Shown: positions 40,901-50,289 of the stretch, piece by piece
Numbering within the stretch: position 1 is the stretch's first letter
How the letters are laid out: each line of letters begins with the position of its first letter
NCBI GenBank assembly: GCA_009746045.1
Contig: RPFO01001458.1
Span: 1-50,289 of the forward strand
Length of the DNA: 50,289 nt
Source: Mesostigma viride
Lineage: Eukaryota > Streptophyta > Mesostigmatophyceae > Mesostigmatales > Mesostigmataceae
Direction: 5' to 3'
The notes under the pieces: generated by a model
Told to the model about the DNA's origin: nothing
The model's database searches: none
What the model saw: the letters and a program-made list of their open reading frames with translations, nothing else
Program-made: the position numbers and the translations under genes

Positions 40901-42243
40901 AATGACACCCTAATTTCCAGGTTCCAACGGCCGTTGGCGCAAGAAAAATCACACACTAATTTCCAGGTTCCAACGGCCGTTGGCGCAAGAAAAATCACAC
41001 CCTAATTTCCAGGTTCCAACGGCCGTTGGCGCAAGAAAAATAACATCTAGTGCCTAAAACGTTCCCACACCCGATCCGTTATATTTACCTTTTGCGTCCG
41101 CATGTCCTTCATGGGCGGGATCAGTGCTTCCCCCTCCACCTCCCAGCCCTTGAGCACGTCCAGATTGGTGTACTTGAACTTGTCCGCGTCCCTCACCAAC
41201 CCCCTCCACAAATCAAACGCCTCGTCGGTTGTCTCCACGAACTTGCCCTTTTGTGTACCCGCAATCTCGCCAGCTATCGCAGTACTCACTTGCTCGTCAG
41301 AGCCCTCGAAAATCACGGACTTCAACATCTGCGTGTAGTGGTTGCCGTCCAGCACGGCAAACTGCACAAACACGCAAGGCGTCTGGTCTGGAAATTTACC
41401 CTTAAGGCCGGCATGGTCCGAGATGTTCAAGCTCCCCAGCGCGGATGTCGTCAGGTCAACTACTGCCTCACGCTCAGATTCATTTGACCACTCGGACGGA
41501 TCCAACTCCATGGTGATCAACTCGTCTGAGCAAGCGGCCGCCATGTCCTTCAGGGAGTCCGTCCGGAGAATGGACATGGCTTCCTCGGCCGTTGGCGAAC
41601 GATAGTATCCGAACCTCTGCACGGCACGGTCACTGTCGTCCCCCGTCAGTATTTTAATGTGGTAAGGAACCTTTTCACTCCTCTGCACCCATAAATTGTA
41701 GAGACCTGGATCACGGTCTGCCAGCACCTGCCACGCAAACCGGAAGATCGGCACGGCACATTTTGCTTTTGTCAGACTTGTGCCGGCCCCCACGAACCAC
41801 GGCGCGAGCCCCCTACAATTCCGCACCGTCACCGTCCGGTGCCGCATGAGTTCCGGGAGTTGGCACAAGTTCTCCGTGGGGGCCCGTACTTGAGTCGCAA
41901 TCGCGGACCCCCCCACGATGTCGACATCGTCTGGAACTAGGCGTATCTTCTGCCGCAGATGAAACGCCGCCTGTATGGTGTCAGTTAGATTCTTGTCGTG
42001 CACTTGAGAGGACGGCGCTGGCTCCCAGGAGTCCAAAATGCTGGGCTTCGCATTTCCAGCACGTGTCGTCAGCAGCCCCTTCCTCTCAAAGGTCTTCACA
42101 ATAACCGACCATAAGTCGGTGCCCGGTGCTCGTTGGCGCCAGTCCTCAAAAAATGTTGTGAGATGCGCCACCGCACAGTTATGTTCAATCTTGTAAGCCC
42201 ACTTCTCCCGCTCTTCCTCCGTTCTCGGCCTGGACGGACGCCC
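37147..42243 (-). CDS. Unrecognised three-exon gene with ParB-like DGNHY motif; 5' part outside or beyond the satellite
   Basis: Minus-strand exons: 42243-41089, 40471-38083 and 37963-37147, joined by GTAAAT/CATGCAG and GTAAGT/CACACAG introns. Exon 1 (385 codons, fully open) contains CVFVQFAVLDGNHYTQML, resembling the DG.HR loop of ParB/sulfiredoxin folds. Exon 2 has acidic linkers, YDLTYMAKIFCEVIVQLF, NGIWLLNLEHHAKLWNDEEL, a nuclear-signal-like KKKRRKR and a Gly/Arg/Glu-rich tandem stretch. Exon 3 has an acidic patch, VWYVKFWAEGCDEKGIWING and a basic tail ending VKKRLLVGS. The frame changes at C runs 39993-40001, 39216-39222 and 37747-37755 and within 38170-38680. Either the sequence has homopolymer errors or this is a recent pseudogene. 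I know no family with this architecture; a transposon-encoded protein is possible. Upstream exons must lie beyond 50289 or be hidden by the satellite. Confidence 0.6.
38083..40471 (-). CDS. Exon 2 of the unknown minus-strand gene
   Basis: It starts GREAHRRVALIGGGLNAEDE after acceptor CATGCAG, in phase with exon 1. One-base frame changes are needed at two C runs (39993-40001 and 39216-39222). The frame that ends RSRATASHLSKG leaves one base and fits exon 3; the alternative ending LVICQR does not, so a third change falls in the repetitive 38170-38680 stretch. The donor GTAAGT begins at 38082. Confidence 0.6.
38215..38680 (-). repeat. 24-bp coding minisatellite (Gly-Arg-Glu rich)
   Basis: About 18 units of GACCCGCCCCCCTCTCCGC plus CCTTC on the plus strand, with 6-bp and C-run length changes. 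On the minus strand each full unit reads about eight residues such as RVEGRRGG. Length differences in the C runs switch the frame repeatedly. Confidence 0.88.
40602..41042 (-). repeat. 46-bp palindrome-bearing repeat, block 1 (intron 1)
   Basis: Ten copies at exact 46-bp spacing, each with the perfect palindrome CCAACGGCCGTTGG followed by CGCAAGAAAAATCACACCC and TAATTTCCAGGTT. It fills most of the 617-bp intron 40472-41088. Confidence 0.97.
41089..42243 (-). CDS. Exon 1 (internal) of the unknown minus-strand gene
   Basis: The acceptor GATCAG precedes 42243 and the donor AAAAG|GTAAAT follows 41089; both ends are phase 0. It encodes GRPSRPRTEEEREKWAYKI at the start and IPPMKDMRTQK at the end. 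Conserved-looking blocks are LVPDDVDIVGGSAIATQVRA, FGYYRSPTAEEAMSIL and AVLDGNHYTQMLKSVIFEG. It is open over 1155 bases without a homopolymer problem, the best evidence that the gene is real. Confidence 0.7.
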
Positions 42244-42292
42244 CTGATCACATGCAAAAAACATACAGATAGCCGGAAGGTCAGTACTATGT

Positions 42293-42866
42293 TCCAACGG
42301 CCGTCGCCGGAAAAATAACACCCTAATTTACAGGTTTCAACGGCCGTTGGCGCATGAAAATCACACCCTAATTTCCAGGTTCCAACGGCCGTTGGCGCAT
42401 GAAAATCACACCCTAATTTACAGGTTCCAACGGCCGTTGGCGCATGAAAATCACATCCTATTTTCCAGGTTCCAACGGCCGTTGGCGCGAGAAAAATCAC
42501 ACCCTATTTTCCAGGTTCCAACGGCCGTTGGCGCATGAAAATCACACCCTAATTTCCAGGTTCCAACGGCCGTTGGCGCGAGAAAAATGACACCTTCATT
42601 TCCAGGTTCCAACGGCCGTTGGCGACAGAAAAATAACACCCTAATTTCCAGGTTCCAACGGCCGTTGGCGCATGAAAATCACACCCTAATTTCCAGTTTC
42701 CAACGGCCGTTGGCGCGAGAAAAATGACACCTTCATTTCCAGGTTCCAACGGCCGTTGGCGACAGAAAAATAACACCCTAATTTCCAGGTTCCAACGGCC
42801 GTTGGCGCATGAAAATCACACCCTAATTTTAAGGTTCCGACGGCCGTTGGCGCAAGAAAATCAAGC
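42293..42866 (-). repeat. 46-bp palindrome-bearing repeat, block 2 (upstream intron)
   Basis: About 12-13 copies of the same unit as at 40602-41042, with CATG or CGAG replacing CAAG after the palindrome in many. It begins about 50 bases beyond the exon 1 acceptor and runs directly into the hexanucleotide satellite. Confidence 0.97.
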
Positions 42867-42871
42867 AAGAA

Positions 42872-43819
42872 AAGGACAAGGACAAGGACAAGGACAAGGA
42901 CAAGGACAAGGACAAGGACAAGGACAAGGACAAGGACGAGGACAAGGACAAGGACAAGGACAAGGACGAGGACAAGGACAAGGACAAGGGCAAGGACAAG
43001 GACAAGGACAAGGACAAGGACAAGGACAAGGACAAGGACAAGGACAAGGACAAGGACAAGGACAAGGACAAGGACAAGGACAAGGACAAGGACAAGGACA
43101 AGGACAAGGACAAGGACAAGGACAAGGACAAGGGCAAGGGCAAGGACAAGGACAAGGACAAGGACAAGGACAAGGACAAGGACAAGGACAAGGACAAGGA
43201 CAAGGACAAGGACAAGGACAAGGACAAGGACAAGGACGAGGACGAGGACAAGGACAAGGACAAGGACAAGGACAAGGACGAGGACGAGGACGAGGACAAG
43301 CACAAGGACAAGGACAAGGACAAGGACGAGGACAAGGACGAGGATAAGGACAAGGACAAGGACAAGGACAAGGACAAGGACAAGGACAAGGACAAGGACA
43401 AGGACAAGGACAAGGACAAGGACAAGGACAAGGACAAGGACAAGGACAAGGACAAGGACAAGGAAAAGGACAAGGACAAGGACAAGGACAAGGACAAGGA
43501 CGAGGACAAGGACGAGGACAAGCACAAGGACAAGGACAAGGACAAGGACAAGGACAAGGACAACGTGCTGGCACAAGGACAAGGACAAGGACAAGGACAA
43601 GGACAAGGACAAGGACAAGGACAAGGACAAGGACAAGGACAAGGACAAGGACAAGGACAAGGACAAGGACGAGGACAATGACAATGACAAGGACAAGGAC
43701 AAGGACAAGGACAAGGACAAGGACAAGGACAAGGACAAGGACAAGGACAAGGACAAGGACAAGGACAAGGACAAGGACAAGGACAAGGACAAGGACAAGG
43801 ACAAGGCCAACGACAAGGC

Positions 43820-43850
<31 letters not shown>

Positions 43851-46800
43851 AAGGACAAGGACAAGGACAAGGACGAGGACGAGGACGAGGACAAGGACAA
43901 GGACAAGGACAAGGACAAGGACAAGGACAAGGGCAAGGACAAGGACAAGGACAAGGACAAGGACAAGGACAAGGACAAGGACGAGGACGAGGACGAGGAC
44001 AAGGACAAGGACAAGGACAAGGACAAGGACAAGGACAAGGACAAGGACAAGGACAAGGACAAGGACAAGGACAAGGGCAAGGACAAGGACAAGGACAAGG
44101 ACAAGGACAAGGACAAGGACAAGGACAAGGACGAGGACGAGGACGAGGACAAGGACAAGGACAAGGACAAGGACAAGGACAAGGACAACGTGCTGGCACA
44201 AGGACAAGGACAAGGACAAGGACAAGGACAAGGACAAGGACAAGGCCAACGACAAGGCCGAGGCCGAGGACGAGGACGAGGACGAGGACAAGGACAAGGA
44301 CAAGGACAAGGACGAGGACGAGGACGAGGACAAGGACAAGGACAAGGACAAGGACAAGGACAAGGACAAGGCAAGGACAAGGACAAGGACAAGGACAAGG
44401 ACAAGGACAAGGACGAGGACGAGGACGAGGACAAGGACAAGGACAAGGACAAGGACAAGGACAAGGACAAGGACAAGGACAAGGACAAGGACAAGGGCAA
44501 GGACAAGGACAAGGACAAGGACAAGGACAAGGACAAGGACAAGGACAAGGACAAGGACAACGGCGGACAAGGACAAGGACAAGGACAAGGACAAGGACAA
44601 GGACAAGGACAAGGACAAGGACAAGGACAAGGACAAGGACAAGGACAAGGACAAGGACAAGGACAAGGACAAGGACAAGGACAAGGACAAGGACAAGGAC
44701 AAGGACAAGGACAAGGACAAGGACAAGGACAAGGACAAGGACAAGGACAAGGACAAGGACAAGGACAAGGACAAGGACAAGGACAAGGACAAGGACAAGG
44801 ACAAGGACAAGGACAAGGACAAGGACAAGGACAAGGACAAGGACAAGGACAAGGACAAGGACAAGGACAAGGACAAGGACAAGGACAAGGACAAGGACAA
44901 GGACAAGGACAAGGACAAGGACAAGGACAAGGACAAGGACAAGGACAAGGACAAGGACAAGGACAAGGACAAGGACAAGGACAAGGACAAGGACAAGGAC
45001 AAGGACAAGGACAAGGACAAGGACAAGGACAAGGACAAGGACAAGGACAAGGACAAGGACAAGGACAAGGACAAGGACAAGGACAAGGACAAGGACAAGG
45101 ACAAGGACAAGGACAAGGACAACGTGCTGGACAAGGACAAGGACAAGGACAAGGACAAGGACAAGGACAAGGACAAGGACAAGGACAAGGACAAGGACAA
45201 GGACAAGGACAAGGACAAGGACAAGGACAAGGACAAGGACAAGGACAAGGACAAGGACAAGGACAAGGACAAGGACAAGGACAAGGCCAAGGACGAGGAC
45301 GAGGACGAGGACGAGGACAAGGACAAGGACAAGGACAAGGACGAGGACGAGGACGAGGACAAGGACAAGGACAAGGACAAGGACAAGGACAAGGACAAGG
45401 ACAAGGACAAGGACAAGGACAAGGACAAGGACAAGGACAAGGACAAGGACGAGGACGAGGACGAGGACAAGGACAAGGACAAGGACAAGGACAAGGACAA
45501 GGACAAGGACAAGGACAAGGACAAGGACAAGGACAAGGACAAGGACAAGGACAAGGACAAGGACAAGGACAAGGACGAGGACGAGGACGAGGACGAGGAC
45601 AAGGACAAGGACAAGGACAAGGACAAGGACGAGGACGAGGACAAGGACAAGGACAAGGACAAGGACAAGGACAAGGACAAGGACAAGGGCAAGGACAAGG
45701 ACAAGGACAAGGACAAGGACAAGGACAAGGACGAGGACGAGGACGAGGACAAGGACAAGGACAAGGACAAGGACAAGGACAAGGACAAGGACAAGGACAA
45801 GGACAAGGACAAGGGCAAGGACAAGGACAAGGACAAGGACAAGGACAAGGACAAGGACAAGGACAAGGACAAGGACGAGGACGAGGACGAGGACAAGGAC
45901 AAGGACAAGGACAAGGACAAGGACAAGGACAACGTGCTGGCACAAGGACAAGGACAAGGACAAGGACAAGGACAAGGACAAGGACAAGGACAAGGACAAG
46001 GACAAGGACAAGGACAAGGACAAGGACAAGGACAAGGACAAGGACAAGGACAAGGACAAGGACAAGGACAAGGACAAGGACAAGGACAAGGACAAGGACA
46101 AGGGCAAGGACAAGGACAAGGACAAGGACAAGGACAAGGACAAGGACAAGGACAAGGACAAGGACAAGGACAAGGACAAGGACAAGGACAAGGACAAGGA
46201 CAAGGACAAGGACAAGGACAAGGACAAGGACAAGGACAAGGACAAGGACAAGGACAAGGACAAGGACAAGGACAAGGACAAGGACAAGGACAAGGACAAG
46301 GACAAGGACAAGGACAAGGACAAGGACAAGGACAAGGACAAGGACAAGGACAAGGACAAGGACAAGGACAAGGACAAGGACAAGGACAAGGACAAGGACA
46401 AGGACAAGGACAAGGACAAGGACAAGGACAAGGACAAGGACAAGGACAAGGACAAGGACAAGGACAAGGACAAGGACAAGGACAAGGACAAGGACAAGGA
46501 CAAGGCTGGACAAGGACAAGGACAAGGACAAGGACAAGGACAAGGACAAGGACAAGGACAAGGACAAGGACAAGGACAAGGACAAGGACAAGGACAAGGA
46601 CAAGGACAAGGACAAGGACAAGGACAAGGACAAGGACAAGGACAAGGACAAGGACAAGGACAAGGACAAGGACAAGGACAAGGACAAGGACAAGGACAAG
46701 GACAAGGACAAGGACAAGGACAAGGACAAGGACAAGGACAAGGACAAGGACAAGGACAAGGACAAGGACAAGGACAAGGACAAGGACAAGGACAAGGACA

Positions 46801-49800
46801 AGGACAAGGACAAGGACAAGGACAAGGACAAGGACAAGGACAAGGACAAGGACAAGGACAAGGACAAGGACAAGGACAAGGACAAGGACAAGGACAAGGA
46901 CAAGGACAAGGACAAGGACAAGGACAAGGACAAGGACAAGGACAAGGACAAGGACAAGGACAAGGACAAGGACAAGGACAAGGACAAGGACAAGGACAAG
47001 GACAAGGACAAGGACAAGGACAAGGACAAGGACAAGGACAAGGACAAGGACAAGGACAAGGACAAGGACAAGGACAAGGACAAGGACAAGGACAAGGACA
47101 AGGACGAGGACGAGGACGAGGACAAGGACAAGGACAAGGACAAGGACAAGGACAAGGACAGGACAAGGACAAGGACAAGGACAAGGACAAGGACAAGGAC
47201 AAGGACAAGGACAAGGACAAGGACAAGGACAAGGACAAGGACAAGGACAAGGACAAGGACAAGGACAAGGACAGGACAAGGACAAGGACAAGGACAAGGA
47301 CAAGGACAAGGACAAGGACAAGGACAAGGACAAGGACAAGGACAAGGACAAGGACAAGGACAAGGACAAGGACAAGGACAAGGACAAGGACAAGGACAAG
47401 GACAGGACAAGGACAAGGACAAGGACAAGGACAAGGACAAGGACAAGGACAAGGACAAGGACAAGGACAAGGACAAGGACAAGGACAAGGACAAGGACAA
47501 GGACAAGGACAAGGACAAGGACAAGGACAAGGACAAGGACAAGGACAAGGACAGGACAAGGACAAGGACAAGGACAAGGACAAGGACAAGGACAAGGACA
47601 AGGACAAGGACAAGGACAAGGACAAGGACAAGGACAAGGACAAGGACAAGGACAAGGACAAGGACAAGGACAAGGACAAGGACAAGGACAAGGACAAGGA
47701 CAAGGACAAGGACAAGGACAAGGACAAGGACAAGGACAAGGCTGGACAAGGACAAGGACAAGGACAAGGACAAGGACAAGGACAAGGACAAGGACAAGGA
47801 CAAGGACAAGGACAAGGACAAGGACAAGGACAAGGACAAGGACAAGGACAAGGACAAGGACAAGGACAAGGACAAGGACAAGGACAAGGACAAGGACAAG
47901 GACAAGGACAAGGACAAGGACAAGGACAAGGACAAGGACAAGGACAAGGACAAGGACAAGGACAAGGACAAGGACAAGGACAAGGACAAGGACAAGGACA
48001 AGGACAAGGACAAGGACAAGGACAAGGACAAGGACAAGGACAAGGACAAGGACAAGGACAAGGACAAGGACAAGGACAAGGACAAGGACAAGGACAAGGA
48101 CAAGGACAAGGACAAGGACAAGGACAAGGACAAGGACAAGGACAAGGACAAGGACAAGGACAAGGACAAGGACAAGGACAAGGACAAGGACAAGGACAAG
48201 GACAAGGACAAGGACAAGGACAAGGACAAGGACAAGGACAAGGACAAGGACAAGGACAAGGACAAGGACAAGGACAAGGACAAGGACAAGGACAAGGACA
48301 AGGCTGGACAAGGACAAGGACAAGGACAAGGACAAGGACAAGGACAAGGACAAGGACAAGGACAAGGACAAGGACAAGGACAAGGACAAGGACAAGGACA
48401 AGGACAAGGACAAGGACAAGGACAAGGACAAGGACAAGGACAAGGACAAGGACAAGGACAAGGACAAGGACAAGGACAAGGACAAGGACAAGGACAAGGA
48501 CAAGGACAAGGACAAGGACAAGGACAAGGACAAGGACAAGGACAAGGACAAGGACAAGGACAAGGACAAGGACAAGGACAAGGACAAGGACAAGGACAAG
48601 GACAAGGACAAGGACAAGGACAAGGACAAGGACAAGGACAAGGACAAGGACAAGGACAAGGACAAGGACAAGGACAAGGACAAGGACAAGGACAAGGACA
48701 AGGACAAGGACAAGGACAAGGACAAGGACAACGTGCTGGCACAAGGACAAGGACAAGGACAAGGACAAGGACAAGGACAAGGACAAGGACAAGGACAAGG
48801 ACAAGGACAAGGACAAGGACAAGGACAAGGACAAGGACAAGGACAAGGACAAGGACAAGGACAAGGACAGGACAGGACAGGACAAGGACAAGGACAAGGA
48901 CAAGGACAAGGACAGGAGGACAAGGACAAGGACAAGGACAAGGACAAGGACAAGGACAAGGACAAGGACAAGGACAAGGACAAGGACAAGGACAAGGACA
49001 AGGACAAGGACAAGGACGAGGAAGGACGAGGACAAGGACAAGGACAAGGACAAGGACAAGGACAAGGACAAGGACAAGGACAAGGACAAGGACAAGGACA
49101 AGGACAAGGACAAGGACAAGGACAAGGACAAGGACAAGGACAAGGACAAGGACAAGGACAGGACAGGACAGGACAAGGACAAGGACAAGGACAAGGACAA
49201 GGACAAGGACAAGGCTGGCACAAGGACAAGGACAAGGACAAGGACAAGGACAAGGACAAGGACAAGGCAAGGACAAGGAGGCAAGGACAAGGAAGGACAA
49301 GGACAAGGACAAGGACAAGGACAAGGACAAGGACAGGACAAGGACAAGGACAAGGACAAGGACAAGGACAAGGACAAGGACAAGGACAAGGACAAGGACA
49401 AGGACAAGGACAAGGACAAGGACAAGGACAAGGACAGGACAGGACAAGGACAAGGACAAGGACAAGGACAAGGACAAGGACAAGGACAAGGACAAGGACA
49501 AGGACAAGGCAAGGACAAGGACAAGGACAAGGACAAGGACAAGGACAAGGACAAGGACAAGGACAAGGAAGGACAGGACAAGGACAAGGACAAGGACAAG
49601 GACAAGGACAAGGACAAGGACAAGGCTGGACAAGGACAAGGACAAGGACAAGGACAAGGACAAGGACAAGGACAAGGACAAGGACAAGGACAAGGACAAG
49701 GACAAGGACAAGGACAAGGACAAGGACAGGACAAGGACAAGGACAAGGACAAGGACAAGGACAAGGACAAGGACAAGGACAAGGACAAGGACAAGGACAA

Positions 49801-50289
49801 GGAGGACAAGGACAAGGACAAGGACAAGGACAAGGACAAGGACAAGGCTGGACAAGGACAAGGACAAGGACAAGGACAAGGACAAGGACAAGGACAACAA
49901 GGACAAGGACAAGGACAAGGACAAGGACAAGGACAAGGACAAGGACAAGGACAAGGACAAGGACAAGGACAAGGACAAGGACAAGGACAAGGACAAGGAC
50001 AAGGACAAGGACAAGGACAAGGACAAGGACAAGGACAAGGACAAGGACAAGGACAAGGACAAGGACAAGGACAAGGACAAGGACAAGGACAAGGACAAGG
50101 ACAAGGACAAGGACAAGGACAAGGACAAGGACAAGGACAAGGACAAGGACAAGTGCTGGCAAGGACAAGGACAAGGACAAGGACAAGGACAAGGACAAGG
50201 ACAAGGACAAGGACAAGGACAAGGACAAGGACAAGGACAAGGACAAGGACAAGGACAAGGACAAGGACAAGGACAAGGACAAGGACAAG
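42872..50289. repeat. GGACAA hexanucleotide satellite, at least 7.4 kb
   Basis: Almost pure GGACAA repeats with three interruption types: triplets or quartets of GGACGA (mostly 43240-45890 and 47103), CGTGCTGG blocks (about 43564, 44189, 45123, 45933, 48732 and 50153), and GGCTGG blocks (46504, 47741, 48302, 49214, 49624 and 49848). From about 48870 small deletions (GGACAGGACAGG) become common. The unit is six bases and stop-free in all six frames, which creates very long false reading frames (Ser-Leu, Val-Leu, Cys-Pro). It continues off the right edge. It is not a known telomere repeat. Confidence 0.98.

Noticed and set aside
42686-50288. Proteins of about 2300-2490 residues made of Ser-Leu, Val-Leu and Cys-Pro repeats on the minus strand
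   Set aside because: They are translations of the GGACAA hexamer, open in every frame, with block switches caused by indels.
42872-50289. A telomere or CRISPR array at the right end
   Set aside because: GGACAA is not a known telomere unit, and there are no unique spacers between conserved repeats.

Overview
This is eukaryotic nuclear DNA, most likely from a green alga (chlorophyte, possibly prasinophyte-like). Genes are split by introns with GTGAGT/GTGCGT/GTAAGT donors, coding exons are GC-rich, the one recognisable host gene looks plant-like, and piggyBac-type DNA transposons, an APE-type LINE and very large tandem repeats fill the rest. The species call is inference; nothing here fixes it. 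LAYOUT: (1) 1-7882 is a 28-bp minisatellite with a 46-bp variant that continues off the left edge. (2) 7902-25885, plus strand, is a Ku80 (XRCC5-type) DNA-end-binding protein gene in about ten exons. Every proposed exon junction is phase-compatible, and the joined exons follow the order of Ku80 conserved blocks after the vWA domain. The vWA exons must lie left of the window, so the minisatellite is probably intronic. Its introns hold a hAT-like element, a decayed 5.5-kb piggyBac element in antisense (itself hit by a small Tc1/mariner-like MITE), and a different tandem repeat in nearly every intron. (3) 27472-30364 is a piggyBac element with an uninterrupted 749-residue transposase on the minus strand, matching TIRs and TTAA on both sides. 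(4) About 30598-36478 is a frameshifted non-LTR retrotransposon (ORF1, then endonuclease plus reverse transcriptase) whose 3' end is tandemly duplicated. (5) 37147-42243, minus strand, is an unrecognised three-exon gene whose frame breaks at runs of G; exon 1 has a DGNHY motif reminiscent of the ParB/sulfiredoxin fold. Two of its introns carry the same 46-bp palindromic repeat. (6) 42872-50289 is a GGACAA hexanucleotide satellite running off the right edge. HOW THEY FIT: only two host-type genes are visible (Ku80 and the unknown minus-strand gene). The rest is mobile DNA and tandem repeats, mostly placed in introns, where splicing would remove it. The very long uninterrupted reading frames at both ends are by-products of stop-free repeats, not proteins.
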